Below, piece after piece: positions 9,236 through 19,385 of a DNA stretch of 64,000 bases. The notes beneath the pieces were generated by a model. It was not told the origin of the DNA. It saw nothing but the letters and a program-made list of their open reading frames with translations, and did not search any database. The position numbers and the translations under genes are program-made. The stretch's first letter is position 1. Each line of letters begins with the position of its first letter. This DNA comes from Advenella incenata (GTDB lineage: Bacteria > Pseudomonadota > Gammaproteobacteria > Burkholderiales > Burkholderiaceae_B). The stretch spans positions 2,344,234-2,408,233 of the forward strand of contig NZ_SHKO01000001.1 in assembly GCF_004217095.1 (NCBI RefSeq), written 5' to 3'.

Positions 9236-10417
9236 TCAAACCCGTTCAAAGATGGCGGCAATGCCCTGCCCGCCGCCTATACACATGGTTACCAATGCGT
9301 AGCGACCGCCAACACGTTGCAACTCGTGCAAGGCCTTCACTGTAATGATGGCCCCGGTTGCACCCACCGGATGGCCCAGCCCGATACCGCTGCCGTTGGG
9401 ATTGACTTTGGCCGGATCCATTCCCAATTGCTGCGTGACTGCGCAAGCCTGGGCTGCAAACGCTTCATTGGCCTCAATCACGTCCATATCTTCAATCTTC
9501 AGCCCGGCCCTGGCCAGTGCATTGCGCGTTGCCGGAACCGGACCAATACCCATCAGGCGAGGGTCAACACCGGCGTGGCCGTAAGCCACCAGGCGGGCTA
9601 GCGGTTTCGCGCCGCGCTCCTTGACCATTTCACCGTTCATGAGCACCAGTGCGGCTGCGCCGTCATTAATACCCGACGCATTACCAGCGGTAACTGTTCC
9701 GGCTTCCTTGACAAACACCGGTTTCAGGGCAGACAGCCCCTCGAGCGTGATGTCGCGTCGAACATGCTCATCGGTATCGAACACAATATCGCCCTTGCGT
9801 GATTTCATGACCACCGGCACGATCTGCTCCTTGAAATAGCCCAGGTCAATGGCGTTCGCCGCGCGTTGATGGGAAGCGACGGCCAGTTCGTCCTGCTGCT
9901 GACGGGACACGCCGTATTCCCTGGCTACGTTTTCGGCCGTGACCCCCATATGCATTTTTTCAAACGGATCGGACAACGCGCCGGTCATCATGTCTTGCAT
10001 CACACTGTCACCCATTCTGGCGCCAAAGCGGTGTGCCGGCGCTATGTAAGGCGCGCGGCTCATGTTCTCGACGCCGCCGGCGATAGCAATTTGGGCGTCT
10101 CCCAGCAGCAATGTCTGGGCAGCGGAGACGACGGCCTGCAGGCCGGAGCCGCACAGGCGGTTGACATTGAAGGCCGGCGTGCCCTGTGCGACACCGGCAG
10201 TGACCGCCGCATAGCGCGACAGATACATGTCGCGTGGCTCGGTATTGATGACATGTCCAAGCGCAACGTGGCCGATATCGTCGCCCGTCACCGCAGCACG
10301 CTCCATGGCTGCCCGGATGACCGTTGCTCCCAGCTCGCCAGGGCTTACATTTTTCAGACTTCCGCCAAAGCCGCCAATGGCAGTACGAACACCGGATACC
10401 ACGAAAACGTCAGGCAT
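9236..10417 (-). CDS. bktB: Acetyl-CoA C-acetyltransferase / beta-ketothiolase (BktB-like)
   Basis: Thiolase of 393 residues that condenses or cleaves acyl-CoA units, in fatty-acid degradation or supplying precursors for polyhydroxyalkanoate. The nucleophilic Cys89 is in NRLCGSG, His349 in GLGHPVGATGA and the acid/base Cys379 in CIGGGQG. The sequence closely resembles my recollection of BktB from Cupriavidus necator (for example NTEPRDMYL, HVRRDITLE, YGHAGVDPRLMGIGPVPAT), hence the symbol. Its stop codon lies just before the start of the downstream spermidine-synthase-like gene. Confidence 0.9.
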   Translation of the reverse strand: MPDVFVVSGVRTAIGGFGGSLKNVSPGELGATVIRAAMERAAVTGDDIGHVALGHVINTEPRDMYLSRYAAVTAGVAQGTPAFNVNRLCGSGLQAVVSAAQTLLLGDAQIAIAGGVENMSRAPYIAPAHRFGARMGDSVMQDMMTGALSDPFEKMHMGVTAENVAREYGVSRQQQDELAVASHQRAANAIDLGYFKEQIVPVVMKSRKGDIVFDTDEHVRRDITLEGLSALKPVFVKEAGTVTAGNASGINDGAAALVLMNGEMVKERGAKPLARLVAYGHAGVDPRLMGIGPVPATRNALARAGLKIEDMDVIEANEAFAAQACAVTQQLGMDPAKVNPNGSGIGLGHPVGATGAIITVKALHELQRVGGRYALVTMCIGGGQGIAAIFERV

Positions 10418-10514
10418 GATAATTCCTTTTTTTGTGTAAAGAGAACCGAATCATAACGCATCCGGCATACAATGAAAGCCCGCTGTTTGTGTTCAACGGA
10501 AAATCAGGACCGCT

Positions 10515-11297
10515 ATGAAAATCGCTACTTGGAATGTCAATTCGCTCACTGTACGTCTGCCGCAGGTATTGGCCTGGCTGGATCAGCACAGTATCGATAT
10601 TTTGTGTATTCAGGAGCTCAAGCAGGTCAATGAAAAATTTCCCAAAGATGCGTTCCAGGAACTGGGTTACGACGCCGTCTGGACCGGTCAGAAAACCTAC
10701 AACGGCGTGGCCATTTTGTCGCGTTCGTCACTGGAAGACGTGATCGTCAACAATCCGCTTTACCCCGATACCCAGCAACGGCTGATCACCGCCACCTGCC
10801 AGACCAGCGAAGGTCCGATGCGCGTCATCTGCGCCTATTGCCCCAACGGCAGTGCGCTCGATAGCGACAAATACAACTACAAACTGGAATGGTATGCTGC
10901 GCTCAACCAGTTCGTTGAAGCACAGATGAAATTATTTCCCAATCTGACCATTTGCGGCGACTACAACATTGCGCCCGAAGACCGCGATGTGCATCCCAAA
11001 TATACGGGCGATATTCTGATCTCCCCCAAGGAGCGCGCCGCCATGCAGGCGCTCAGCGGCCTTGGGCTCAGCGACTCATTTCGTCTGTTTGACCAGGAAG
11101 AAAAACTGTTCAGTTGGTGGGATTACCGGATGATGGGGTTTCGCCGCAACGCCGGGCTTCGCATCGACCATATCCTGCTGAGCCCGTCGCTGACCCCGCA
11201 TTGTACAGCCTGCGTTATCGACAAGGCGCCCCGTGGCAATGAACAACCGTCGGACCATGCGCCGGTCGTTGCCACGCTCTCTTTGTCATTTGCCTGA
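10515..11297 (+). CDS. xthA: Exodeoxyribonuclease III (AP endonuclease)
   Basis: Base-excision-repair nuclease of 260 residues, transcribed divergently from the thiolase gene. It belongs to the exonuclease III/EEP fold: MKIATWNVNSL at the start, catalytic Glu in CIQELK (about 34), GDYNIAPEDRDV with the Asp/Asn pair, WWDYR and the terminal SDHAPVVATL Asp-His motif. Length fits the family. AGGA sits 5 bases before the ATG. A strong palindromic terminator follows. Confidence 0.96.
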   Translation: MKIATWNVNSLTVRLPQVLAWLDQHSIDILCIQELKQVNEKFPKDAFQELGYDAVWTGQKTYNGVAILSRSSLEDVIVNNPLYPDTQQRLITATCQTSEGPMRVICAYCPNGSALDSDKYNYKLEWYAALNQFVEAQMKLFPNLTICGDYNIAPEDRDVHPKYTGDILISPKERAAMQALSGLGLSDSFRLFDQEEKLFSWWDYRMMGFRRNAGLRIDHILLSPSLTPHCTACVIDKAPRGNEQPSDHAPVVATLSLSFA

Positions 11298-11334
11298 CAA
11301 GATCCTGGCGCGCTGCGATTGCCTGATGATCGCA

Positions 11335-11379
11335 AAATGCAAATAAAGGCCGGAAATTTTCCGGCCTTTATTTGCATTT
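11335..11379. terminator. Perfect 21-bp inverted repeat, bidirectional terminator
   Basis: Arms 11335-11355 and 11359-11379 are perfectly complementary over 21 bp with a 3-base loop. The core is GGCCGGAA/TTCCGGCC, flanked by A/T-rich ends that give T-runs on both strands. It lies between the convergent xthA and lipoprotein genes and can stop transcripts from either side. Confidence 0.88.
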
Positions 11380-11563
11380 ACTGGATTAAGCGCTTCATGA
11401 ACACTGGCAACGTACCGGGCAAGGCTCAAGGGGCCCTTTGCCAGTACCACTAAGCTGCCTGCAGCGGGATCACATGACGACTTTGTCGTGTCATGACCTG
11501 CCAATTTTGGGCGCTTGCTGTGCCAAAGCACGTTACCCTGTTGCTAATGTAGCGCCAGCTTTA

Positions 11564-12136
11564 CTACTCGCCGTCCAGAATCTGGTCTTCAAAGCTGGTG
11601 GCCGCCTGTTCGCTGGACATCGGCACGTACAGCACGCCCGACGTAATGGGCTTGCCGATATTGATGATCGATACCAGACGGTTTTTCTGGGTTACGGCAA
11701 AGCTCTTGCCGATATTGTTGCTGGTCAGACTGGCCAGTCGCTGGCTGCCCGATGGGGAAAACTCAAGTTTCACAAAAGCCTTGCCGGCGCTGTTGCGAGT
11801 CGCCACGGCGTTCTGCAAGTCGTTGCGGGTCAGCGTCTGGGTCGGATCGACATGCACCAGCACGCCATTTTGTCGCACGGCCGTATAACCCTGCATTGGC
11901 GTGCGCGACGCAATATACATGATAAGTGACGATGAAGCGACCGAGCTCGACGGTGCTGGCGGAGTGGAAGCCGCGGGGGCCGGCGCCTGGCCGGAAGAAG
12001 ACGGTGGCGAAGTCGGCACATCACTGACTCGCGTGCCGCCTGAACGATTCTTGAGCAAGTGATCCATAGTGTCACAGCCTGCCAGGGTCAGCGTAGCAGC
12101 GATTGCGACAAAAAGTGCCCCTCTTTTCATGTGCAT
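11564..12136 (-). CDS. Lipoprotein with a SecD P1-head-like domain
   Basis: Protein of 190 residues. A lipoprotein signal peptide ends TLAGC (Cys21), followed by a Ser/Pro/Ala-rich linker (about 40-70). A compact C-terminal domain (about 80-172) contains FSPSGSQRLASLTSNNIGKS and a hydrophobic AVTQKNRLVSIINI segment ending GKPITSG. This resembles the head subdomain of the SecD first periplasmic domain, where similar G-x-L-A-x-LT-x-x-N-x-G and ITGG motifs occur. No SecD membrane segments are present. Function unknown; an envelope role is inferred only from the lipobox. Confidence 0.72.
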   Translation of the reverse strand: MHMKRGALFVAIAATLTLAGCDTMDHLLKNRSGGTRVSDVPTSPPSSSGQAPAPAASTPPAPSSSVASSSLIMYIASRTPMQGYTAVRQNGVLVHVDPTQTLTRNDLQNAVATRNSAGKAFVKLEFSPSGSQRLASLTSNNIGKSFAVTQKNRLVSIINIGKPITSGVLYVPMSSEQAATSFEDQILDGE

Positions 12137-12222
12137 AATCGGTTTCCTTAATTCTGGTAAAAGATTTATGGCGCCATTATAAGATATTGTAGAAAATTCT
12201 CATGGACACTTTTCCCACCCGA

Positions 12223-12948
12223 TCACAAAAAGCGTTCATGACTTTTAAGATAGCGCCATTTGCCTGGAGGCAGGTCCGCCAGCGACACATTGCCCATGCG
12301 AACCCGTTTTAAGCCGATCACATTTAAGCCCACCATTTGGCACATGCGGCGAATCTGCCGCTTCTTGCCTTCCTGCAAAATGAACTTGAGCTGGTCGTCA
12401 TTTTGCCAGCTTACCTGCGCCGGACGCAGCACATCACCGTCAAGGGATAGCCCGTGACTGAGCAATTGCAGCCCATTGCCGCTGATCCTGCCTTCGACGC
12501 GAACCAGATATTCCTTTTCCACTTCGGAGTCTTCGCCGATCAGCTGTCGGGCAATACGTCCGTCCTGAGTCAGAACCAGCAGGCCTTGGGAATCGATATC
12601 CAGCCTGCCGGCAGGCGCCAGCCCTCTTAAATGTGATGGACTGAAGGTATGCTTGTCACGATCGTACTGCCGATCGGGCGTGATCAAGGTTACCGCAGGC
12701 CGATAACCTTCTTCGGCCTGACCGGACACGTAGCCCACCGGCTTATTCATAATGATAGTGACGCGGGCCGTCTGTCGCGCCTGGGCTGACTTGTCCAGCG
12801 TAATGGACTGATTGGGAAACGCCTTCTCGCCCAGCGTGGCGACCTTTCCGTCTACGCGCACCCAACCGCGTTCAATGTAAGCGTCGGCTTCACGTCGGGA
12901 ACACAGTCCTCGTTCGGCAAGCAGTTTAGATATTCTTGTCTTTTCCAT
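12223..12948 (-). CDS. rRNA pseudouridine synthase, RsuA/RluB/E/F family (RluF-like)
   Basis: Isomerises a specific uridine of rRNA to pseudouridine. The 241-residue protein has an N-terminal S4 RNA-binding domain (about 3-50, with [15 protein letters not shown]) and the catalytic domain with the family motif [14 protein letters not shown], whose Asp117 is the expected catalytic residue. [10 protein letters not shown] and RIRMGNVSL-type segments near the C-terminus agree with RluF-like enzymes, but the C-terminal extension of E. coli RluF is absent. Which uridine is modified cannot be told. Confidence 0.9.
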   Translation of the reverse strand: MEKTRISKLLAERGLCSRREADAYIERGWVRVDGKVATLGEKAFPNQSITLDKSAQARQTARVTIIMNKPVGYVSGQAEEGYRPAVTLITPDRQYDRDKHTFSPSHLRGLAPAGRLDIDSQGLLVLTQDGRIARQLIGEDSEVEKEYLVRVEGRISGNGLQLLSHGLSLDGDVLRPAQVSWQNDDQLKFILQEGKKRQIRRMCQMVGLNVIGLKRVRMGNVSLADLPPGKWRYLKSHERFL

Positions 12949-13075
12949 TTGATTCCGTTTGCTTACGCAAATTTGCTATAGTGTGTTTCTTTGTCCGGAC
13001 GCACCGGACGTTTCTGTTTGAACGTGGCCATTTCAATACCACGATTTATCTGCAGGCTCTCACATCCCGCGACCC

Positions 13076-13645
13076 ATGAAGCATGAACCTTATTCCCCTG
13101 GCTGGCTGAGCCGGCCACCGCCTAAACTGGATCCTGTCCAGAAATACTGGCTGTCTCGTCCCGGCCCGCTTACTGAGGGCTTGCGCAGACAAGGTGACGT
13201 ACGCATCCAGGTTGTCGGTGAATTTGCCGAAGTAGTCAGCACAGATGAAGCGCGGACCATCAGAAAGGCAGCCAATACGGTTGTCTGGGTACGGGAGATC
13301 TGCATGTCTATTGACGGCACGCCTGCGGTAGTCGCCCGCAGCATAACGCCGCTGGATGCTGCCCAATCAGTATGGCAGGCAGTACGTCGGCTACGCACAC
13401 GGCCACTGGCCGATATTCTGTATCATGATCCGGCTATTGTACGATCTGTGTTCGAGTCCTGCATAGCAAAATCGCCAATGCCAATATTTAAAGCCGTCGT
13501 GCGCGCTGACCAACTGCCCTCGCCTTCACTGTCCAGGTTGCCCACGCGTCGCTCGGTTTTCTGGAAAAACGGCCAGCCGCTGCAGGTAACCGAATGTTTT
13601 TTACCGGCCTTCTGGTCGCAATTGCTCAAGTATCCCAGGGTTTGA
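13076..13645 (+). CDS. ubiC: Chorismate--pyruvate lyase
   Basis: Converts chorismate to 4-hydroxybenzoate plus pyruvate, the first committed step of ubiquinone synthesis. The 189-residue protein carries WLSRPGPLTEGLRR near the start, VWVREICMSIDGTP in the middle and the conserved RTRPLADILYHDP motif, typical of proteobacterial UbiC. No obvious ribosome site precedes the ATG. No other ubiquinone gene is adjacent. Confidence 0.85.
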   Translation: MKHEPYSPGWLSRPPPKLDPVQKYWLSRPGPLTEGLRRQGDVRIQVVGEFAEVVSTDEARTIRKAANTVVWVREICMSIDGTPAVVARSITPLDAAQSVWQAVRRLRTRPLADILYHDPAIVRSVFESCIAKSPMPIFKAVVRADQLPSPSLSRLPTRRSVFWKNGQPLQVTECFLPAFWSQLLKYPRV

Positions 13646-13840
13646 CAGGGCTGGCATTTCAATTGTCATACAGACTACTTTCAAAGCAGACGGTCGTAAA
13701 TTTTGCAAAGACAAGCGTCATGCCGCTGGATGCATGATCTTTGGCGACACCTGCGGCGGTGGGGCTAACGTCAAAAACATTGGGCTGGAAAAACGCTGCG
13801 TTTGTCGCCGCTGTTTCACAGGGATCTGCTCGTTTTGGGA

Positions 13841-14242
<402 letters not shown>

Positions 14243-14255
14243 TTAATTATGCAGC

Positions 14256-15914
14256 CTAGAATCGATAGCCGTTCGTTATCGGGAAGCGCCAATCGCGACC
14301 AAACGCCCGGGTGGTGATTTTGGGCCCGGGAGATCCCTGACGCCGTTTATATTCATTGATTCGCAACAATCGCGCCACCTTTTCCACATCTTCACGGGCC
14401 AGACCAGTATTGACGATGGCTTCCACCGAGTCATTGTGCTCCATCAGATGTTCCAGGATGGTGTCCAGCACCTCATATTCGGGCAGGCTGTCCTGATCAG
14501 TCTGGTCTTCGCGCAACTCAGCAGAGGGCGCCCGCGTGATGATACGCTCTGGAATGATCGCAGACTGCGTATTGCGCCAGCTCGCCAGGCGATATACCAG
14601 CGTTTTGGGAATATCCTTCAGGGGAGCATAGCCGCCCACCATATCGCCATATAGTGTGCAATAGCCCGTTGCCAGTTCAGATTTATTGCCCGTGGTCAGC
14701 ACGATGGCATTGAATTTGTTGGACAACGCCATCAGCAATGCCCCGCGAATCCGCGCCTGCAGATTCTCTTCGGTCGTGTCCTGGGGTAAGTCGCCGAAAA
14801 TGGGCGCCAGCGCCTCCAGGTAACTGTTGAACATGGGCGATATGGCAATCTCGTCATAGCGAACGGCAAGGCGTTGAGCCATGTCCTGTGCGTCATTGAC
14901 CGACATGTCTGCGGTAAAGCGCGAAGGCATCATGACCGCATGCAGGTTCTCTGCGCCAATCGCATCAACCGCAATAGCCAACACCACGGCCGAATCAATA
15001 CCGCCGGACAGACCAATCACGGCTTTTCCAAAGAAGTTCTTACCCAGATAGTCGCGCGTCCCCATAACCAGCGCACGCCAGATTTCGGCCTCGGCCACCT
15101 CATTTTCCTGGGGTTGCACGGGTACCGAGTGGTCCGCCCCGAGAGGCAACGGCGTCAGGTCCTGGATCTGTCCCGACAAGATCTGGACGCGCCCCATCGC
15201 CTGGCAAAAACTATTGAGTTCGGTCACAACGTCACCATGACGGTCTATCACGAAAGAGTGACCATCGAAAACCAGTTCGTCCTGCCCGCCTACCAGATTG
15301 CAGTAGATGGCGCCCATGCCGGTGTCACAGACGTTTCGACGCACCACGGCAAGTCGGGTTTCGTGCTTGCGCACCATATAGGGCGAGGCGTTCAGGATCA
15401 GTAGCGTATCTGCCCCAGCCTGCCGCGCCGCCGTGGCAGCGCTGGCAAACCATACGTCTTCGCAGATGGTCACGCCGAAGGTATGTTCCCTGACGGTAAA
15501 CACCAGTGGCTTGCGCCCCGCCGTGAAATAGCGCCTTTCGTCAAATACGGAATAATTGGGCAACTCCTGCTTGAGGTACGTGCCCAGGTTGTCGCCATTG
15601 AGAAAAACACTGGCGGCATTGAAGGTGCCCTTGTCTGTGCTGACAACATGCCCCAATACCACATGTAGATCCTGGAAGCCTGCCAGTGTTTCCTGCAGGG
15701 ACTGCAACGCAGCCTGCTGGTCTGCGAGAAACTGGCAGCGCAGCAACAAGTCTTCAGGTGCATAGCCGGTAAGCGCCAGCTCGGGCAATAACAGGATGTC
15801 TTGCCCCTGCTCGTGAGCGAGTGCGGCGGCCTGGACAATGCGTGCCGCATTACCGGCCAGATCTCCGACCTTCTGATTGATTTGTGCAAATGCGACACTG
15901 ACCGATGGTTCCAT
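14256..15914 (-). CDS. nadE: Glutamine-hydrolysing NAD+ synthase
   Basis: Makes NAD+ from nicotinate adenine dinucleotide with ammonia from glutamine. The chosen ATG at 15914 gives 552 residues. An in-frame GTG at 15953 would add 13 residues with no family resemblance. The N-terminal nitrilase-type amidase has Glu45 (LPELALTGY), a Lys in YLKQELPNY and Cys in VTICEDVW. The C-terminal synthetase has the PP-loop GLSGGIDSAV and GNKSELATGYCTLYGD. It precedes glnB on the same strand, linking NAD synthesis to nitrogen sensing. Confidence 0.95.
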   Translation of the reverse strand: MEPSVSVAFAQINQKVGDLAGNAARIVQAAALAHEQGQDILLLPELALTGYAPEDLLLRCQFLADQQAALQSLQETLAGFQDLHVVLGHVVSTDKGTFNAASVFLNGDNLGTYLKQELPNYSVFDERRYFTAGRKPLVFTVREHTFGVTICEDVWFASAATAARQAGADTLLILNASPYMVRKHETRLAVVRRNVCDTGMGAIYCNLVGGQDELVFDGHSFVIDRHGDVVTELNSFCQAMGRVQILSGQIQDLTPLPLGADHSVPVQPQENEVAEAEIWRALVMGTRDYLGKNFFGKAVIGLSGGIDSAVVLAIAVDAIGAENLHAVMMPSRFTADMSVNDAQDMAQRLAVRYDEIAISPMFNSYLEALAPIFGDLPQDTTEENLQARIRGALLMALSNKFNAIVLTTGNKSELATGYCTLYGDMVGGYAPLKDIPKTLVYRLASWRNTQSAIIPERIITRAPSAELREDQTDQDSLPEYEVLDTILEHLMEHNDSVEAIVNTGLAREDVEKVARLLRINEYKRRQGSPGPKITTRAFGRDWRFPITNGYRF

Positions 15915-16029
15915 TATCCCGCTCTGTTTCTTTTGCAAACCACCGATTATCACACAAGCATCTGAGATGAGCGTCTAAAATACCGCTGATTAATGCAAAA
16001 TACCGACATTGGACAGATCAGCACACACT

Positions 16030-17442
16030 ATGACAGACAGCCCTAACCCAACCAATCAATTCGACAAAAAAGCCCAGGCCTGGTCGGCCCGTTTCTCCGA
16101 ACCCGTATCAGACCTGGTCAAGCGCTACACCGCTTCGGTCGATTTTGACAAGCGACTGGCCCGTTTTGACATTCAGGGGTCGCTGGCCCACGCCACTATG
16201 CTGGCCACAACAGGCGTTATCTCCGCCGACGATCTGGCCGCCATCGACAAGGGCATGCAGCAAATTCTTCAGGAAATTGACGTCGGCACGTTTACCTGGC
16301 TGCTGGACCTGGAGGATGTGCACCTTAATATCGAAAAACGCCTGGTTGAGCTTATCGGGGACGCCGGTAAACGCCTGCACACCGGCCGCTCACGCAATGA
16401 CCAGGTGGCAACGGACATCCGCTTGTGGCTGCGTTCAGAAATTGACGTGTCACTGGAACTGATCACCGCGCTGCGTCGTGCCCTGGCGCAAGTGGCCCTG
16501 GAGCATCACGATACGATCATGCCCGGCTTTACGCATTTGCAGGTCGCCCAGCCGGTTACTTTCGGTCATCATCTGCTGGCCTACTCTGAAATGTTCGCCC
16601 GGGATGCCGAGCGCCTGACCGATTGCCGCAAGCGCTGCAACCGCCTGCCGTTGGGTGCAGCTGCGCTGGCCGGCACCTCCTACCCTATCGATCGCGAGCA
16701 GGTTGCCACGTTGCTGGGCTTTGACAGCGTCTGCCGCAATTCACTGGATGCCGTATCCGATCGCGATTTTGCCATCGAATTCTGCGCCGCCGTTTCCCTG
16801 GTCATGACGCATATTTCCCGACTGTCGGAAGAACTGATTTTGTGGATGAGCCCGCGCATCGGCTTTATCGATCTGGCAGACCGATTCTGCACCGGCAGTT
16901 CCATCATGCCGCAAAAGAAAAACCCCGATGTACCGGAGCTGGCCCGAGGCAAGACCGGCAGGGTAAACGGCAATCTGATTGCCTTGCTGACGCTGATGAA
17001 AGGCCAGCCTCTGGCCTACAACAAGGACAACCAGGAAGATAAAGAAGGCCTGTTTGATTCGGCCGATACCTTGCGCGACACATTGACGATATTTGCCGAC
17101 ATGATCGGCGGTATTCGGGTGCGCAAACAGGCCATGCGCGATGCTGCCCTGATGGGATTCTCTACCGCCACCGACCTGGCCGACTATCTGGTCAAGAAAG
17201 GACTGCCCTTTCGTGACGCGCACGAGACCGTTGCCCTGGCTGTACGCCATTGCGAAGAGCAACAGTGCGATCTGGCCGATCTGACGCTAGAAGAGATGCG
17301 CAAGTTCAATACATCGATCGATAGCGATGTGTTCAGCGTTCTTACCCTGGAAGGCTCTGTCTCCTCACGCGCGCATATAGGCGGCACTGCGCCCGCCCGT
17401 GTCAAGGCCGAAGCTGAGCGCGTGCTGGCCGAACTGGCCTGA
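16030..17442 (+). CDS. argH: Argininosuccinate lyase
   Basis: Last step of arginine synthesis: argininosuccinate to arginine plus fumarate. The start is the ATG at 16030 (470 residues, usual for the family) rather than a TTG at 16009. Family motifs include [13 protein letters not shown] near the N-terminus and the mobile-loop signature [12 protein letters not shown]. It stands alone, divergent from nadE, and is followed by a strong terminator, so it is probably monocistronic. Confidence 0.97.
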   Translation: MTDSPNPTNQFDKKAQAWSARFSEPVSDLVKRYTASVDFDKRLARFDIQGSLAHATMLATTGVISADDLAAIDKGMQQILQEIDVGTFTWLLDLEDVHLNIEKRLVELIGDAGKRLHTGRSRNDQVATDIRLWLRSEIDVSLELITALRRALAQVALEHHDTIMPGFTHLQVAQPVTFGHHLLAYSEMFARDAERLTDCRKRCNRLPLGAAALAGTSYPIDREQVATLLGFDSVCRNSLDAVSDRDFAIEFCAAVSLVMTHISRLSEELILWMSPRIGFIDLADRFCTGSSIMPQKKNPDVPELARGKTGRVNGNLIALLTLMKGQPLAYNKDNQEDKEGLFDSADTLRDTLTIFADMIGGIRVRKQAMRDAALMGFSTATDLADYLVKKGLPFRDAHETVALAVRHCEEQQCDLADLTLEEMRKFNTSIDSDVFSVLTLEGSVSSRAHIGGTAPARVKAEAERVLAELA

Positions 17443-17462
17443 CCTGCATTAAGTCTGAAGCA

Positions 17463-17503
17463 AAAAAGACGGCGCACCGGTATTTGACGGGCGCCGTCTT
17501 TTT
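17463..17503. terminator. Terminator downstream of argH
   Basis: A 13-bp perfect stem (AAAAAGACGGCGC, 17463-17475, with its complement 17491-17503) has a 15-base loop and T-runs on both strands. It lies 20 bases after the argH stop and can serve in both directions. Confidence 0.88.
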
Positions 17504-17708
17504 ATTTACTACGCGCTGCCACCGATACGAAATCGATCGCAGCAATCGTTTTGCAATGACAATGCACCCTTTGATCTGCTCTTAGAGAAGGTCGCGATCT
17601 TGTCTTCCTAACGTTATCGACCTTGATCGATATAGCCTGACCCTATTTAGCCTGACCGGGGGCTGTCTTGCCGCGGCAGTCCAGACCATGCGCCCGGATC
17701 CTGCCGGT

Positions 17709-19058
17709 TTACTGTGCAGCAGCAGTGGGCTCGGCGGCGTCGCCCGACCCGCTTTCGAATACCGCAATGGATTCGACATGCCCGGTATGCGGGAACATAT
17801 TTACGACACCTGCCGCACTTAATTTGTAGCCGCCTTCGTGCACCAGAATGCCTGCATCCCGCGCCAGAGTCGCCGGATTACAGGACACGTAAACGATTCT
17901 CGTCGGACGCTCTTGCGGTTCAAGTTGTGCCAAGGCAAGCGCTACCGCCTGCGCACCCTCTCTGGGCGGATCAATCAGCATACGGTCAAAGTGTCCCAGG
18001 TTGCGCAACCAGGCCACATCGACCTCAAACAGGTTCAGCGTAGCAAAGCGAGTTTTCTCCTGCAGGTTGTGCTGGCTGGCCGCCTGCAATGCGCGATCGG
18101 TAAGTATGCTGCTGCCTTCGATGCCAACCACCTCACGTGCCACGGTAGCCAGGGGCAAGGTAAAGTTGCCCAGACCACAGAACAGGTCCGCCACCCGCTC
18201 ATCGGCCTGAACATCCAGCAGATTGAGTGCCTTGGCAATCAGAGAGCGGTTGATGAAATAATTGACCTGGGTGAAATCCGTTGGTTTGTATGGCATTTTC
18301 AGCCCGAACTGCGGCAACAGGTAATACAGAGAATCGGCCTGTTCCTCGTGCAGCGGCCTGACGGTATCGGGGCCCTTCGATTGCAACCACCACACTACGT
18401 TATGACGCGTCGAGAAGGCATCCAGCTGTTCAATATCGACAGCGGTTAACGGCTCCAGGTGGCGCAGCAACAGCGCAGTCGTGGCTTCACCAACGGCTAC
18501 TTCGATCTGCGGGATTTTGTCGTCAATACTCAGGCTGCCAATGAGCTCACGCAAGGGAACCAGCATGTCCGAAACATAGGGCGGCAGTACATGACATTCA
18601 GTCATGTCGGTCACATACCGGCTCTTGCGTTCGTGAAACCCAACCAGCACTTTGCCCTTCTTGATCACCTTGCGTACCGACAGGCGTGCGCGATAGCGGT
18701 AGCCCCACGCGGGGCCCTGCAGCGGCGGCAAGACTCTGGGTATCGTCATTTTGGCAATATGCCTGAATCCATCTTCCAGCGCCCGCTGCTTGATCGCCAC
18801 CTGGGCAGTGATATCCAGATGCTGCATGATGCAGCCGCCACAGGTGCCGAAACTGGGGCAGCGTGGAGTGACTCTCTGGCTCGACTCTTTGATGATCGAC
18901 GTTGTGCGGGCTATTTCATATGAGGGCTTGCGGCGAACAATATCAGCCCTTACCTTTTCTGCAGGCAGCGCGCCTTCAACGAAAATGGCCTTGCCTTCGC
19001 GCCGGGCGATGCCGCGCGCTTCCAGATCAAGGGATTCGATGGTAAATGTTTCCTGCAT
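17709..19058 (-). CDS. rlmD: 23S rRNA (uracil(1939)-C(5))-methyltransferase
   Basis: SAM-dependent m5U methyltransferase of 449 residues. An N-terminal TRAM domain (about 1-60) is followed by iron-sulfur cluster cysteines Cys67, Cys73 and Cys76 (CPSFGTCGGC) plus a later Cys in MTECHVLPP. The SAM motif is DLFCGLGNFTLPLA, and the catalytic Cys393 lies in VYVSCNPATLARD. The residue number modified is inferred from similarity to RlmD/RumA. A short Ala/Glu-rich tail ends the protein. Confidence 0.94.
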   Translation of the reverse strand: MQETFTIESLDLEARGIARREGKAIFVEGALPAEKVRADIVRRKPSYEIARTTSIIKESSQRVTPRCPSFGTCGGCIMQHLDITAQVAIKQRALEDGFRHIAKMTIPRVLPPLQGPAWGYRYRARLSVRKVIKKGKVLVGFHERKSRYVTDMTECHVLPPYVSDMLVPLRELIGSLSIDDKIPQIEVAVGEATTALLLRHLEPLTAVDIEQLDAFSTRHNVVWWLQSKGPDTVRPLHEEQADSLYYLLPQFGLKMPYKPTDFTQVNYFINRSLIAKALNLLDVQADERVADLFCGLGNFTLPLATVAREVVGIEGSSILTDRALQAASQHNLQEKTRFATLNLFEVDVAWLRNLGHFDRMLIDPPREGAQAVALALAQLEPQERPTRIVYVSCNPATLARDAGILVHEGGYKLSAAGVVNMFPHTGHVESIAVFESGSGDAAEPTAAAQ

Positions 19059-19284
19059 GGGTGACCTCTGTATTCTGAAGGCGTTATTTTAATGACCCAG
19101 CCAGCCAAGTTGGCGCGAAACGGCAACATTGCAAAACAATTGTCGGCAAAACCACGCTCTGGTCGATTTATCACAACCACTGGCGACAGCATCCAGACTG
19201 AAGATGGCAAGCGAGATCTTGGCCAAACCCTCTGACATGGCCCCACCAGTCGCGTCCAGCCTCGTTATCGCGTTCACCGGCCAC
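19059..19284. other. Intergenic region upstream of rlmD
   Basis: About 225 bases between the rlmD start and the terminator of the Spy-like gene. It should hold the rlmD promoter, but no convincing -35/-10 pair, operator or small gene stands out. Confidence 0.4.
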
Positions 19285-19314
19285 AAAAAAGCCCGCCAGC
19301 ACTTGCTGACGGGC
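19285..19314 (-). terminator. Terminator of the Spy-like gene
   Basis: On the minus strand GCCCG-T-CAGC and its partner GCTG-G-CGGGC form a hairpin with one mismatch (19314-19291), followed by six T residues (19290-19285). It lies about 70 bases after the Spy-like stop codon. Confidence 0.8.
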
Positions 19315-19385
19315 CCACAACAGTGACGTCTTGCTGCCCTGCTCTACCTCACTTCCCGGAAAGGCAGGCCGGACAGGGGCAACGT

